Positions 27,811-37,386 of a DNA stretch of 64,000 nt are shown in pieces (position 1 is the first letter of the stretch; each line of letters starts with the position of its first letter). Below the pieces are notes generated by a model, which worked only from the letters and a program-made list of their open reading frames with translations, did not search any database and was not told the origin of the DNA. Where the stretch lies: assembly GCA_000720805.1 (NCBI GenBank), contig JODI01000077.1, positions 1-64,000 on the forward strand. The letters run 5' to 3'. Both the position numbers and the translations under genes were made by a program. This DNA is from Streptomyces violaceoruber (GTDB taxonomy: Bacteria; Actinomycetota; Actinomycetes; Streptomycetales; Streptomycetaceae).

Positions 27811-28746
27811 TCAGATGCGCCGGACCGGGTCGGTGATTCCGCCAGGGCACGCAAGCGCCGCGATGTCCCATCCGGCGCGTGCGGCCCCGGCCTGGTAGGC
27901 GCTTTCGTAGAAGGCGAGCACGGCGGCACGTGGATCGGCCTCGGCACGGGCCGCGTCGTAGCGCAGCACGGCCAGGTGGCTTTCGGCGCCCGCCACCCAC
28001 TGCGCGGACGCCGGGCTGAGTGGCGCTTCGGCCAGGCCGGCGGGCTCGGGCGCGGTGTACGAGTAGAACGCGGGCTCGGCGAAGGTGTCGTCGCCGAACC
28101 AGAAGCCGAAACTGATCACTTCCGAGGAGTACGCCTCCCGGGTGACCGGGTCGACGTGGCCGGGCTGATCGACCCGGCGCCCGGAGAACCGGCTGTGGGC
28201 GATGTCGAAGGTGTGCCAGAAGTGGTGCACCGGGCTGGTCTTCCCCGAGAAGCCCGCTGCGAACTCCTCCAGAACGGACGCAACCTGGCTCAGCACCCGC
28301 CAGTAGCGGTGTGCGGCCACCGGGTCGTAGGCCGCGTGCTCGGTGTCCTCGGCGAACGGCCGGTCTGCGTCGGACAGATCGAAGGGCCTGGGAACAGCGA
28401 TGTCCACCCGGACGCCCAGGGCGGCCAGAGCGGCCAGGGTCTGGTCGTAGAAGGAGGCGACTGACTGGCCCGGAAGCGGAAAGGAGCGCTCTTCGCCGTC
28501 CAGCGCCATGACGTGGAGCCGGTGGTCGACGAAGTCGAAGTCGATCGTGAAAATCGGATTCCCGTCGATCTGACCCATCGGACGGGTGGTGATACCGCGC
28601 CCAGTGACATGGAACGGGACGTTCCACCAGTGGTTGCGCCGGGCGCTCGCGGCCAAGCGGATCTTGCCGACGATCTGCGCGAAGCGGTGCAGCGTCTCCT
28701 TGGTGTCCCGCCACTCCGCCAGCGGCACCGGTGGGAACAGCTCCAT
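27811..28746 (-). CDS. DUF5996 family protein
   Basis: A 311-residue protein that matches DUF5996 proteins along its whole length: LAEWRDTKETLHRFAQIVGK at the start, NHWWNVPFHVTGRG, a DFDFVDHRL segment, and a SSEVISFGFWFGDDTFAEPA block near residue 210. Function unknown. It is cytoplasmic, with many Trp, His and Asp residues that could form an active site. The ATG at 28746 has AAGGGGCAGG upstream. The end is 25 bases from the VOC gene's end, so the two converge. Confidence 0.8.
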   Translation of the reverse strand: MELFPPVPLAEWRDTKETLHRFAQIVGKIRLAASARRNHWWNVPFHVTGRGITTRPMGQIDGNPIFTIDFDFVDHRLHVMALDGEERSFPLPGQSVASFYDQTLAALAALGVRVDIAVPRPFDLSDADRPFAEDTEHAAYDPVAAHRYWRVLSQVASVLEEFAAGFSGKTSPVHHFWHTFDIAHSRFSGRRVDQPGHVDPVTREAYSSEVISFGFWFGDDTFAEPAFYSYTAPEPAGLAEAPLSPASAQWVAGAESHLAVLRYDAARAEADPRAAVLAFYESAYQAGAARAGWDIAALACPGGITDPVRRI

Positions 28747-29074
28747 CGCCTGCCCCTTCCCGCCCGGCGCTCCCTCGGCGGCCGGGCAGTTTCATCATGA
28801 CCCTTCAGGGGACATCCGGCACGCCACCGCGGGAGCGGTACAGCCCGGCCGCCGCACGGGTCGCCACCCAGGTCACGCCGTCGTCAGGTCGCGGACGAGG
28901 TGACGTGGGGGCTGGTCGGTTCTCGGTCACGGGACAGATCGTCGCTCCGAGTGGCTCCCCACCTCATTGCCGGAGCAGTGGCTCCCCCTCTCGCTGCCCC
29001 ACTGGCTCTACTTCACCCTGTCAAAAACATGCAGGGAGCTGTTCCGGTCGCCGCCCTGCTACACATCCGCCGCC

Positions 29075-29290
29075 AGAGCGTCCCCTTCCGCAGCCGCACC
29101 GCACAGCTCGAGCAACTCAACGCCTGGAGCGCAGTGCCACGATTCGGGGCACTGCTGCTGCACGGACCGGGCGGACAGGGCAAGACCCGCCTCGCCCAAC
29201 ACCCTCACCGCCCGCAAGTGGAGCGTGCTGTGGCTGCGGCCCGACACAGAACTGGAGAACCTGGCCGTACGCCTGTTTCCGTCAGTCCGG
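29075..29290 (+). pseudogene. NB-ARC/STAND-type NTPase fragment
   Basis: VPFRSRTAQLEQLNAW is followed by RFGALLLHGPGGQGKTRLAQ, which contains a clear Walker A (GPGGQGKT). After about 29205 the frame changes to SVLWLRPDTELENLAVRLFP. These are the start of the nucleotide-binding domain of a large signalling ATPase (often with TPR repeats). The Walker B motif and everything downstream are missing. The flanking 28747-29074 and 29291-29602 stretches hold no recognisable gene. Confidence 0.5.
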
Positions 29291-29602
29291 GCGCCGGCCC
29301 GGATGAGTGGTGGACGCCGCCTCCACCACAAGGACGTCGTTGGAGTCGCTGACGCGTTCCACTCGCACATCGATCCCGGGAAACAGCACACAGCCTCGAC
29401 CGTCTTGCTCGCCATCCCAGGAAAGTCTCTGCCGAATCGATCCCTCGTTCCCCTCGCTGACCTGGGGAATACGGAACTACGGCCAGAGCCTCGAACTTCC
29501 CCAGGAATGCTCATGGAGTTCCCCCAGGCCTGCTCACCTTCGTTCCCCACCTTGAGCCACTGACGAATGCTGCGGTGACGAAAAAGCGGTCGTGATGGCT
29601 GT

Positions 29603-29845
29603 TCAGCGCCCGAGCATCCCCCCACCATTGCTGTTCAGGAATTCGCCCGTGATGTAGCGCGCTTCCGGCGAGGCCAGGAAGGCGACAGCGGCGGCGATGT
29701 CGTCCGGCTCTCCGACCCCGTCGACCAGGGTCTGAGCTCGCCGTCTGGCGAGCTCCTCCTCGTCTGCGGGCCCGCCGAAGAACTCGGTGCCTGCGACGAA
29801 GCCGGGCACCACGACATTGGCTGTGGCTCCGTGCGGCCCCAACTG
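29603..29845 (-). pseudogene. Short-chain dehydrogenase C-terminal fragment
   Basis: About 80 residues of an SDR end: LGPHGATANVVVPGFVAGTE, a variable helix, GEPDDIAAAVAFLASPEARY and ITGEFLNSNGGGMLG. The Rossmann glycine motif and the YxxxK catalytic pair are missing because the gene is cut at about 29850, exactly where an IS5 transposase relic begins. A deletion probably joined the two. Confidence 0.7.
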
Positions 29846-29854
29846 CTGCGCCAG

Positions 29855-30332
29855 TCATTGCGGTTGCCTGGCACCGGTCGATCCACCACGACGACGAGCC
29901 GGGGTGTCGGCGTCGATGCCGACCTGGTGGTTGGTGGAGTACCGATAGTTCTTCGACTGCTCGGCCACCGCGTGGTCACGGGTGGGGACCAGGGTTGCGT
30001 CCACGGCGACCAGGGTCGCGTCCACGATGAGCACGGCGTCCTTACGGAACCGCTTGCGGGTCCGGGTGGCAAGAAGAGGCCCGAGATGCTTGACGATGCG
30101 GTCGGCTGCAGACTTGGAGATGCCGAACAGCGGCGCGAGCTGGCGCTGTCAAGTTGGTGCGCCAGTATGCCGCGACCGGCAGCACCCGGTCCTCCAGTGG
30201 CAGACTCCAGGGCCGGCCCTTGCGCACAGGGTCAGCGCCCTCGCCTCGTAGCGCGGTGATCAGCTTGCCGAACTGCCGGGGGCTCCGTCCGGTGAACGGG
30301 GCTGTCCAGGAAGGCTCCGACGTCGTGATCAC
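29855..30332 (-). pseudogene. IS5-family transposase relic
   Basis: From GTG 30332 the frame reads TSEPSWTAPFTGRSPRQFGK and KGRPWSLPLEDRVLPVAAYW. A two-base loss near 30148 shifts it to LAPLFGISKSAADRIVKHLG and VDATLVPTRDHAVAEQSKNY with the first catalytic Asp. A short in-frame duplication repeats VDATLV. The frame breaks again near 29900 before the second Asp, and the C-terminus is lost at the joint with the dehydrogenase fragment. Confidence 0.65.
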
Positions 30333-30348
30333 ACCAGTCACCGCGTGA

Positions 30349-30689
30349 TCATTCCACTGCTTCAGACTCTCCCTGCTCGAACGCGATGCGGCACCGTTCA
30401 ACCTGCTCGGCCACCTGCTCCATGAACCAGCGCATGATCTCGTAGGGGATGACGTGCTCGTCATGGCTGTGGATGTGGACGGTCGGTTCCAGATTCGGAT
30501 CCTCATCGGGGACGAATGCCACCAAGAAAGCGGCTCCAGGCAGGTGCCTCTCCGCGTTGGGGTCTCGGCCCAAGCGGCCGGCGCAGGCACAGCCTCGCTC
30601 AGCTCCACTGCCCAGGCATCGTCGGGCAAGGCGTAGTGGAACTGGATGGCGTAGTGACGGCCTGCATGTTCTCGCAGCTCTGCTGGCAT
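30349..30689 (-). pseudogene. Conserved hypothetical protein, frameshifted
   Basis: The N-terminal part (RHYAIQFHYALPDDAWAVEL) and the C-terminal part (FVAFVPDEDPNLEPTVHIHS, then HVIPYEIMRWFMEQV) are in different frames. A missing base near 30566 explains the change. The intact product would be about 113 residues, cytoplasmic and acidic at the end. It lies 16 bases upstream of the IS5 relic. Family not recognised. Confidence 0.5.
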
Positions 30690-30794
30690 GTCGGCAGGCT
30701 GTCACAGTTGCGAGGTCCGAGTCCCGGGGATATCCGGTTGAGACTCACAGCTCAGGGGGCCACAGCGCCCTCCGCCAGAGGGCTCAAACAGCGG

Positions 30795-30890
30795 TTACGG
30801 GACAGCTCTTGGAAGAACCATTCCAGGTCGGGGCTCGCCGGCTCCTCGGCGAACTTGCCGTACGCCTCTGCCTGCTCGTCAGTCATACAT
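30795..30890 (-). pseudogene. Tn3-type transposase N-terminal fragment (DUF4158-like)
   Basis: Thirty codons read VPVECMTDEQAEAYGKFAEE, then SPDLEWFF. This matches the N-terminal DUF4158 segment of Tn3 transposases, which usually begins with a Thr-Asp-Glu-Gln-x-x-x-Tyr-Gly-x-Phe pattern. Nothing further of the thousand-residue protein is present. Confidence 0.4.
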
Positions 30891-30979
30891 TCCACCGGCA
30901 CGGCCGGTCCGTAGCCCCCGCGGCGACCAGCTCGACGAGCTTTGCCGAACCTCGGCAGAGCCGTTGGACGCTCTGGGTG

Positions 30980-31266
30980 GCGCACGCGGCCCGCCACTCG
31001 GACACCTCACCGTACGGGGACCTGGTCGCGCTGCTGGAGGTGCCGGAGGGAAAGCGACTCTCGGAGCCGCGGGCCCTGCCGCCCAAGGAGCGGAGCTCGA
31101 CGTCATGGACGAGGCCATGGCCCGGGTCCCCTCGCTGAAGCACGTCAACCTCAACTACCGGGGCCGCTACAGCTTCGCCGTCCGCTCGCTACACGAGGGC
31201 GTGTGCCCACTGCGTGCCCCGGCGACCGTCCACCTCGATGAGGACGACGAGGGCACCGGCGACTGA
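30980..31266 (+). pseudogene. Conserved hypothetical protein, frameshifted fragment
   Basis: SPYGDLVALLEVPEGKRLSE followed by PRALPPKER is in one frame. From about 31095 the sequence ELDVMDEAMARVPSLKHVNL through CPLRAPATVHLDEDDEGTGD continues in another, to a stop at 31264-31266. A single lost G at about 31093 accounts for the shift. The start is unclear. I do not recognise the family. Confidence 0.45.
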
Positions 31267-31449
31267 CGCGGCGTCAGGACGCGTATCCGGTCGTGCTCAT
31301 TGAGCATCGCCGCTTCCGGGGCGGGTGCCCGTCTGGGGTACGGGGCCGGCGATCTGCGGCGCGCCGTGCGGACGCGAGTGACCAAAGGCGCTACCGCGCG
31401 CAGGCAGCGGGGCCCGCGAACTCGGCCGCATGCCCGCCGGGATGGTGCG

Positions 31450-32028
31450 TCAGACCATGCAGAGCCGGTCCACCAGCAACTCCACCCTCTGCTCGGTGTC
31501 CTCCGGCGGCAGCCGTCCCGACCGGGTCAGGGTGGCCACTCCGTGCAGGGACGCCCAGAACACCTCGGTGAACAGCCCCGGGTCGACGCCGACCCCGGCG
31601 ACCTCGCCGAGGCACTCCAGCAGCGCGGCGAAAGCGTCCTTCAGAGGTTCCGGGGTGTCCTCCTGTGCGTACGGGAGACCGCCGTCGAGCTGGAAGATGG
31701 CGTCGTAGACCGCCGGGTTGCCTGCGGCGAAGTCGAGGTAGGCACGGGCGAGGGCGTACACGCGCTCGCGCGGGCCGTCTACGGCGGCGGTCGCGGCGCG
31801 CACCGCCGCGGCCAGCTCGGCGGCGCCCTCCAGGGCGACGGCGCCGATGATCTCCCGTTTGCCGCGGAAGTGGCTGTAGAGGACGGGTTGGCTGTACTCG
31901 ATGCGCTCGGCGAGCCGGCGCGTGGTGACCGCGTCCCAGCCCTGCTGCTCGGCGAGTTCGCGGGCCGTCGCCACGATGAGGCGCTGGCGGCCCGCTCGTT
32001 CGCGCTCCTTGCGTTCCTGTACCGACAT
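31450..32028 (-). CDS. TetR/AcrR-family regulator
   Basis: A 192-residue regulator. The N-terminal helix-turn-helix covers about residues 12-60 (RLIVATARELAEQQGWDAVT, RIEYSQPVLYSHFRGKREII). The C-terminal domain resembles the WHG-type ligand domain, with an AAGNPAVYDAIFQLDGG segment and VFWASLHGVATLTR near the end. ATG 32028 is used. Divergent from a DUF1772 membrane protein gene. An 11-bp palindrome (TAGCGCCGCTA, 32090-32100) in the gap may be its operator. Confidence 0.88.
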   Translation of the reverse strand: MSVQERKERERAGRQRLIVATARELAEQQGWDAVTTRRLAERIEYSQPVLYSHFRGKREIIGAVALEGAAELAAAVRAATAAVDGPRERVYALARAYLDFAAGNPAVYDAIFQLDGGLPYAQEDTPEPLKDAFAALLECLGEVAGVGVDPGLFTEVFWASLHGVATLTRSGRLPPEDTEQRVELLVDRLCMV

Positions 32029-32089
32029 GATTCGATCCTATCACCGCTAGACAAGCGAGCGGCAGCAGAGCTAGCGTTGCTTTGCCATC

Positions 32090-32100
32090 TAGCGCCGCTA
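32090..32100. promoter_or_regulatory. Candidate TetR operator
   Basis: TAGCGCCGCTA is a perfect palindrome around a central base, 20 bases before the DUF1772 start and 62 bases from the TetR start. Related half-sites (CTAGCG, CGCTAG) are nearby at 32045 and 32071. The assignment is by position only. Confidence 0.45.
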
Positions 32101-32119
32101 TTTTCCAAGAGGGGTCGTC

Positions 32120-32566
32120 ATGCTGAACGCACTCGAGGTCGTCACCACCGTGGTCGTCGGCGTGATGGTGGGGGTGGAGTTCTCCGTCGCCTTCGTCATG
32201 AACCCGATTCTCAACGCACTCCCGGAGGACAGCGGCCAACTCGGCCACGCCCACGGGGGCCGGATGCTCGGCGCCGTGATGCCGGTCTGGTACATCGGCT
32301 CGCTCGTCCTCGTCGCGGTCTGGGCCATCACCGGATGGCACCACCACCGCACCGGCCTCGTGGTCACCGCCGGCGCGCTGCTGCTCCTCAGCGTGGTCAT
32401 GTCGCTCCTGCTGCTCGTCCCGATCAACAACCGGAACAAGACGTGGACCCCCGAGAACCGACCCGAGGACTGGAAGGAGCAGATGCGCCGCTGGGAACAA
32501 TTCCACTACGTCCGCGTGGCTGTCATCATCGGGGCCTTCACCCTGCTCGTCGCCGCCCTCACCTGA
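32120..32566 (+). CDS. DUF1772 (anthrone oxygenase-like) membrane protein
   Basis: A 148-residue integral membrane protein with four hydrophobic segments (about residues 5-27, 52-72, 78-101 and 128-147). The conserved pre-helix WTPENRPEDWKEQMRRWEQF is typical of DUF1772. The family includes fungal anthrone oxygenases, but the bacterial members have no proven role. The ATG at 32120 has AAGAGGGG upstream. It is divergent from a TetR gene and followed after 233 bases by another small membrane protein. Confidence 0.82.
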   Translation: MLNALEVVTTVVVGVMVGVEFSVAFVMNPILNALPEDSGQLGHAHGGRMLGAVMPVWYIGSLVLVAVWAITGWHHHRTGLVVTAGALLLLSVVMSLLLLVPINNRNKTWTPENRPEDWKEQMRRWEQFHYVRVAVIIGAFTLLVAALT

Positions 32567-32799
32567 GCCCGCGGGCCGGCCCCGCGCCGGCGGCGCACGA
32601 TTTCCGCTCCCCGGGCAGCCGCGGGCCACCGAACTCCCAAAATCGCGGGAATGCGACTGCCGCTCAGATCCCACAACTGCGATCCCGACAAACCGCGCGC
32701 CCCGATCAGCCACGTCCGCGCGGCCTGATCAAGCCCCACATGACTCAGCAAGCTCCACGAAGCTCACCAAGCTGGCGAAGACTCGCAAGGAGAAGAGCA

Positions 32800-33225
32800 A
32801 TGTCGCTGAAGAAGATCAACACCGTCCTGGTCGCCTCCTTCATCCTCTTCATCCTCTGGTTCGGGGTGGAGTTCATCCTGAGCCCGGAGACGACGGCGCC
32901 GGGCTTCGGCCTGCCGAGCTGGCCGTCCGGCGACGGCGACGGCTTCCTGATCATCAAGGGAATCCGCGACGTCGTCCCGGCCCTGGTCCTGGGCATCCTG
33001 CTGGTGACGGGCCACCGCCGGGCGCTGGGCTGGGTGCTGCTGGTGGAGGCCCTCGCCGCGTACGGCGACATGACCACCGTGCTGGCCCACCACGGCTCCG
33101 TGGCCACCGCACTCGGCGTCCACGGCCTGACCGCCACGCTGATGGTGGTCAACGGCCTGCTGATAATGCGAGAGACCCGCAAGGCCGCGGCCGCTCCGGC
33201 AACGCTCGCCACACAGCCCGTCTAA
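32800..33225 (+). CDS. DUF4267 small membrane protein
   Basis: A 141-residue protein with four hydrophobic segments (KINTVLVASFILFILWFGVE at the start, then residues 52-70, 75-95 and 103-122). The motif IIKGIRDVVPALVLGILLVT is characteristic of DUF4267. ATG 32800 has a strong AAGGAG seven bases upstream. Role unknown. It may form a TetR-controlled unit with the DUF1772 gene, although a 233-base gap separates them. Confidence 0.8.
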   Translation: MSLKKINTVLVASFILFILWFGVEFILSPETTAPGFGLPSWPSGDGDGFLIIKGIRDVVPALVLGILLVTGHRRALGWVLLVEALAAYGDMTTVLAHHGSVATALGVHGLTATLMVVNGLLIMRETRKAAAAPATLATQPV

Positions 33226-33697
33226 CGCCACCTTGGCGCGTGTCGTTATTCGCCTGTCAGTGCCCGCCGGGAAGGCGAGACGCACGAACTTCTTCCAGTG
33301 AGCGGCAGCCTGGTCTCGATTCTCCGGGACGGCGCAGCGCGCCCCCTGCCTGATTCTCATGAACGGTCCCTTGCCCGAGCAACATCAAGGCGAGTCGCAG
33401 AGATCGCGAAGAGTCGGTTCGGTTCGCAGAACTCGTTCTCACTCAAATGTGGGTTCGAGGTACTTCTGAGAATCGGTCGTGACAGCATCCACGGGCATGG
33501 CGGTCCCTCAAGACGCTTCGCCGAGCGACGCTGACGATGTCGAGCGCCATCCCTGCCGCCGCTGCGGGCCGATCCCGGCTCACCGTGCCGCTCGTACTCC
33601 GGAGCGGTCGCCGGCAGTCAGGACAGTCCTCAGGCAGTTCGATTCAGTGAGCCTTTCCCAACCTCGCGCGGGGGCTGGTCAGTTCGCCTGACAACGG
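33226..33697. other. Intergenic stretch before an IS5 relic
   Basis: About 470 bases with no recognisable gene. The right half probably includes the left end of the IS5 element; no inverted repeat was identified by eye. Confidence 0.35.
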
Positions 33698-34434
33698 ATG
33701 AAGCCTGCCCTCCGCCTCCTCGCCGCCCGCCAAGGGAAACACCGCCACGCTCCCGGCACCCGATGGCGGCGCCTGAGTGCGGGCCGACAGGCCCTGCTCA
33801 GGCTCACCCACCTCCGCAACGGCCGGTCCTGCGCCCAGCTCGCGGCCGGTTTCGGGATCGGCACCACCACCGTCTACGGGTACATCACCGAGGCCGTCCA
33901 TCTCCTGGCCGCCCTCACCCCCACGCTCGCCGAAGCAGTACGGTCCGCATCCATGAAGGCGTACCTGATCTTGGACGGGACGCTTCTGCCGATCGACAGG
34001 CTCGCCGCCGACCGGCCCTTCTACTCAGGCGAACACAAGAAACGCGGCATGAACGTGCAGGTCATGGCCGACCCGAAGGGCCGTCCCCTCTCTGGGACTT
34101 CACCAGCCCTGGGCCGGTGCCGTCAATGACGTCCGGGCCGCACGCGAGCACGGCATCATCGACGCTCTCACCCAGGCCGGTCAACTGCTGGGCGGACAAG
34201 GGCTACCAGGGCGCGGGCGGCACGGTTCGCCTCCCTTGCCGCGGCCGGTGGGACAGCCTTTCCGAAGGTCAACAGGCCGTCAACCGGTCCCATGCAAGAG
34301 TGCGGGCACTGGTCGAACAGGCCATCGCCACCCTCAAGTCCTGGCGACTGCTGCGCAAGATCCGCCGCTCGACGACCCGCATCACGAGCCTCGTCCAGGC
34401 TGTCCTCACCCTCCACCTTGCCAGCTGTGACTGA
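33698..34434 (+). pseudogene. IS5-family transposase relic
   Basis: ATG 33698 begins a transposase with SAGRQALLRLTHLRNGRSCA, a helix-turn-helix (FGIGTTTVYGYITEAVHLLA) and the first Asp in YLILDGTLLPIDRLA. From about 34100 the sequence passes through two more frames: GAVNDVRAAREHGIIDAL with the second Asp region, then WADKGYQGAGGTVRLP. The end, VNRSHARVRALVEQAIATLK and SWRLLRKIRRS, carries the catalytic Glu. At least two frameshifts make it inactive. It is a different lineage from the relics at 2 kb and 30 kb. Confidence 0.7.
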
Positions 34435-34602
34435 GCGTTACAGGCGGCGAGTTTCGCCGACTCGGACGCCGAGTTCAGCCTGGGGACGTTCAGGAGCCGC
34501 CTCGCACGCATGGGAACGGTTGCGCGACTGCCCGGACGCACGGCAGCAACGAGCGAGAAGTGCTGGTTGCGACGACCTGGGGGCACGTACGTGGTCCGAG
34601 TC

Positions 34603-35331
34603 ATGGGCGACACTGGTGGAGTGATTGTCGAACGCGCGTATGCCCACCTCTCCTCGTACGACGAGCACGCCTGGCCCTGGTCCGTGCCCTGTGTCCGGCA
34701 GCTGCTCGACGAAGGGCTGCGCTTCACCGCGCCGGTGACCTTTCTGGTCGGTGAGAACGGCTCGGGGAAGTCGACCCTGGTCGAGGCGCTGGCGGAGGGG
34801 TTCGGTCTGGACTCCTATGGCGGCTCCCACGACTGGCGCTACGCCTCCCCGCGTGGCAAGTCGGCGCTCGGCGAGCGGATGAGGTTCGACGCCGCCTCGC
34901 GCGGGCGCCGTATGGCCACCAGCTGGTCGGCCCGCAAGGGCTTCTTCCTGCGGGCCGAGACCGCGCTGGACGCCCTGGGCAGGGAGGGGTTGTCGCCGGA
35001 CTCGGTCAGCCATGGCGAGGGCTTTCTCGCGGCGTTCCGCGGTAAGTTCCTACACCCCGGGCTCTATGTTCTCGACGAGCCGGAGGCGGCGCTCTCCTTC
35101 TCCTCGTGCCTCGAACTGATCGGGCACATCGACCGGTTGGCCAAGGAGGGCGGCCAGGTCATCTGTGCCACGCACTCACCCGTGCTGACTGCCCTGCCGG
35201 GCGCGGACATCGTCGAGGTCGGCGAACACGGCATACGGAGGGTCGTCTGGCGGGAGCTCGGCGTCGTGGATCACTGGCGCCGCTATCTAGCCGACCCGCA
35301 CGCCTATCTGCGGCACATCGTCGAACCGTAG
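34603..35331 (+). CDS. AAA/ABC-type ATPase, stand-alone
   Basis: A 242-residue soluble ATPase. Walker A GENGSGKST is at about residues 50-58, the signature-like SHGEGF segment at about 133, Walker B with LYVLDEPEAAL at about 150-160, and the switch His in CATHSP at about 188. No membrane partner is adjacent. This compact layout matches the AAA family ATPases related to ABC domains found as single genes in Streptomyces. Cellular role unknown. ATG 34603 is the start best placed before the domain; GTG 34591 is possible. A hairpin directly follows the stop codon. Confidence 0.82.
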   Translation: MGDTGGVIVERAYAHLSSYDEHAWPWSVPCVRQLLDEGLRFTAPVTFLVGENGSGKSTLVEALAEGFGLDSYGGSHDWRYASPRGKSALGERMRFDAASRGRRMATSWSARKGFFLRAETALDALGREGLSPDSVSHGEGFLAAFRGKFLHPGLYVLDEPEAALSFSSCLELIGHIDRLAKEGGQVICATHSPVLTALPGADIVEVGEHGIRRVVWRELGVVDHWRRYLADPHAYLRHIVEP

Positions 35332-35360
35332 GCGCGGTCCCCCTCAACTGTGGACCGCGC
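35332..35360 (+). terminator. Probable terminator after the ATPase gene
   Basis: GCGCGGTCC and GGACCGCGC form a nine-base-pair GC-rich stem with an 11-base loop, starting immediately after the TAG stop. There is no T-run, as is usual in this genus. Confidence 0.65.
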
Positions 35361-36082
35361 GGCCGCGGCCGTGATCGCAGCTGTCCAAGGCGGTGTCACC
35401 GTACTGCTCTCCACCGGCTCCGCAGAACTTCTGGAGGCCGGGCTGAACCTCTGCCTCGACCACCTTCTGTTGTGAACGCACGACCTCCGACAGTTCGACC
35501 GCATGCAAGGCGGACGACAGGATCGGCGCCGCCGCCGCAACGCACAGGTCCGCCTCGCGATCCCCGAACGATCTGGTCCGGTTGCTCAGCCCTTCCGGAT
35601 GTCTTCGAGTTGGAAGTGCCAGATGGTCACGATCGGGGAATTGTGCAGCTGTTGGAAGGCGAGCGCGGTGTCGTCGTGGCGGCTGCGACGTCGACGAGAG
35701 CAGGCCCCGGCTCACTCACGTGCGTCTCGTCGATCGGGTCCGTGTACGGCACAACGGCCGGTCGCCCTGGGAAGCTGTGCCGCTGCCGTGTCTTCGCCCG
35801 ACCGGGTGGCGGGCCGTCAAGGGCTGTCACGGGACCAGTCCCAGCCGGCCCGGTCGCCGGAGCGTGGGTCGTACAGCGCACTCAGGACGACATGCGGCGG
35901 GGGGGGGCGTCGGCTCCGCCCCCGATACCTCCGGCCGGCGCCGCCAGCCCCGCGCGCCTGCACCGTGCCCGCCCACTGCGGCCCAGCGCGGCCGAGGCCG
36001 ACGTGCAAAACCGGCGAGCGCGCCCCGTTTTCTGGCAGCGTCCTAGCCGCCCATCCCTGTCCTGCCTCGCGGGCGACAGGCG
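35361..36082. other. Long stretch with decayed minus-strand coding
   Basis: About 720 bases. On the minus strand, HDDTALAFQQLHNSPIVTIW, then FQLEDIRKG and a stop at about 35596, looks like the end of a real protein, but its upstream part is spread over frames and has no start. A run of nine G occurs near 35897-35905. No family recognised. Confidence 0.35.
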
Positions 36083-36928
36083 TCAGTGGGTGGTGAGCAT
36101 GCCTTCACGCAGTCGGGCAAGGGTGCGGGACAGGAGCCGGGAGACGTGCATCTGGGAGACGCCCAGGCGTTCGCCGATCTGGGCCTGGGTGAGTTCCTCG
36201 ACGAACCGCATGTGGATGATCTGCCGGTCCCGCTCCTCGAGTTCAGCGATCAGCGGGGCGAGGGCGTGGAAGTCCTCCACCAGCTCCAGGTCCGTGTCCT
36301 GGGTGCCGATGAAGTCTTGCAGCGCGGCTTCGCCGTCCTCGCTGTTGTTGATCGTGGCGTCCAGGGAGGCGGAGTTGTAGCCGTTGGCGGCCAGGCGAGC
36401 CTCGCGGACCTCGTCCTCGGGCAGGCTCATCAGCACCGATAGCTCCTTGACCGTCGGGGTGCGGCCCAGTCGGCTGCGCAGTTCCTCGGTGGCGCGGGCC
36501 AGCTGGACGCGGGCTTCCTGCAGCCGGCGCGGGACGTGCACGGCCCAGGTGGTGTCGCGGAAGAACCGCTTGATCTCGCCGACGATGTAGGGGATGGCGA
36601 ACGAGGTGAACTCCGCCTCTCGGGAGAGCTCGAAGCGGTCGATCGCCTTGATCAGCCCGATCATGCCGACCTGGACGATGTCCTCCATCTCCTCCGGCCC
36701 GCGGCTGCGGAACCGGCCGGCCGCGAAGCGGACCAGGGACATGTTCATCTCGATCAGCGTGTTCCGCGCGTATTGGTGCTCCGGCGTACCTTCCTCCAGC
36801 ACGGCCAGCTGCTGGAAGAACAGCTTCGACAGTTCGCGGGCATCCTTGGGCGCAACCCGGGACGGATCGGCGACCTCCGGCAGCTCAGCCGTCCGCGTCT
36901 GTGCTGCCGCCATGCTCATGGGCGCCAT
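36083..36928 (-). CDS. RNA polymerase sigma factor, SigB/SigF (sigma-70 group 3) type
   Basis: A 281-residue alternative sigma factor with regions 2, 3 and 4. Region 2 contains EDIVQVGMIGLIKAIDRFEL and EFTSFAIPYIVGEIKRFFRD. Region 3 contains ELRSRLGRTPTVKELSVLM. Region 4 has ERDRQIIHMRFVEELTQAQI and GVSQMHVSRLLSRTLARLR, the -35-binding helix-turn-helix. This is the general-stress/development type (SigB, SigF, SigH-like). The ATG at 36928 has GGGAGGGG nine bases upstream. Such factors are normally held by an RsbW-like anti-sigma kinase; a broken one lies 460 bases away on the same strand. Confidence 0.93.
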   Translation of the reverse strand: MAPMSMAAAQTRTAELPEVADPSRVAPKDARELSKLFFQQLAVLEEGTPEHQYARNTLIEMNMSLVRFAAGRFRSRGPEEMEDIVQVGMIGLIKAIDRFELSREAEFTSFAIPYIVGEIKRFFRDTTWAVHVPRRLQEARVQLARATEELRSRLGRTPTVKELSVLMSLPEDEVREARLAANGYNSASLDATINNSEDGEAALQDFIGTQDTDLELVEDFHALAPLIAELEERDRQIIHMRFVEELTQAQIGERLGVSQMHVSRLLSRTLARLREGMLTTH

Positions 36929-37338
36929 GCTGTTCCCCTCCCAGGTCGATTCCGCCACCGCGGCCGGCCGAAGCGGCCGACGACGCACCGCCTACCCCCT
37001 CATCCTGCACCCACTCCCCCACCATCTCGGCCTGTCGGCGGATGCAGAGGAATCATCTCGACAAGCCGCTCGGGCAGGATCCGGCAGGAGTTGCACATGG
37101 TGACCGTAGGACGCAGATGGCGGACCAAGGGGTGCCCGGGGCGGAGGCTGCGAGCTGTCGTCCGCGATTTGCCCAAACGTTCGAGGATTCCCTTGTCGGC
37201 CGCCGTCGGCGCGACGTCGCCCACGACGACTGAGGCCGGCGGCGCCACCGCCGCACGCCGTCCACTGCCGTCGTCGCCCCGTGTGGGCCGCCGCTTCACG
37301 GCAGACCGGCAGGGAAGGACGGTGGAACCAGGGGAACC
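36929..37338. other. Promoter region of the sigma gene, otherwise unassigned
   Basis: No gene is recognised. The stretch lies between the sigma factor and the 48-bp repeat that ends the anti-sigma pseudogene. Confidence 0.35.
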
Positions 37339-37386
37339 GGACGGCGACATCATCGCCTGCGCGGATGTCGCCCGACTGCAGGTCGT
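37339..37386. repeat. 48-bp direct repeat, copy A
   Basis: Forty-eight bases are identical to 38075-38122, which lies inside the secreted-protein gene and encodes DGDIIACADVARLQVV. Here the segment has no gene around it and forms the truncated end of the anti-sigma kinase pseudogene. Confidence 0.95.

Noticed and set aside
31391..32713. Long minus-strand open frame opposite the DUF1772 gene and running into the TetR gene
   Set aside because: It has no start signal or domain. The DUF1772 (+) and TetR (-) frames explain the coding bias; the long frame is a GC-driven shadow.
34603..35331. ATPase as part of an anti-phage system
   Set aside because: No nuclease, TOPRIM or effector gene is adjacent. 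The next sequence is a terminator and decayed DNA, so no defence module can be supported.
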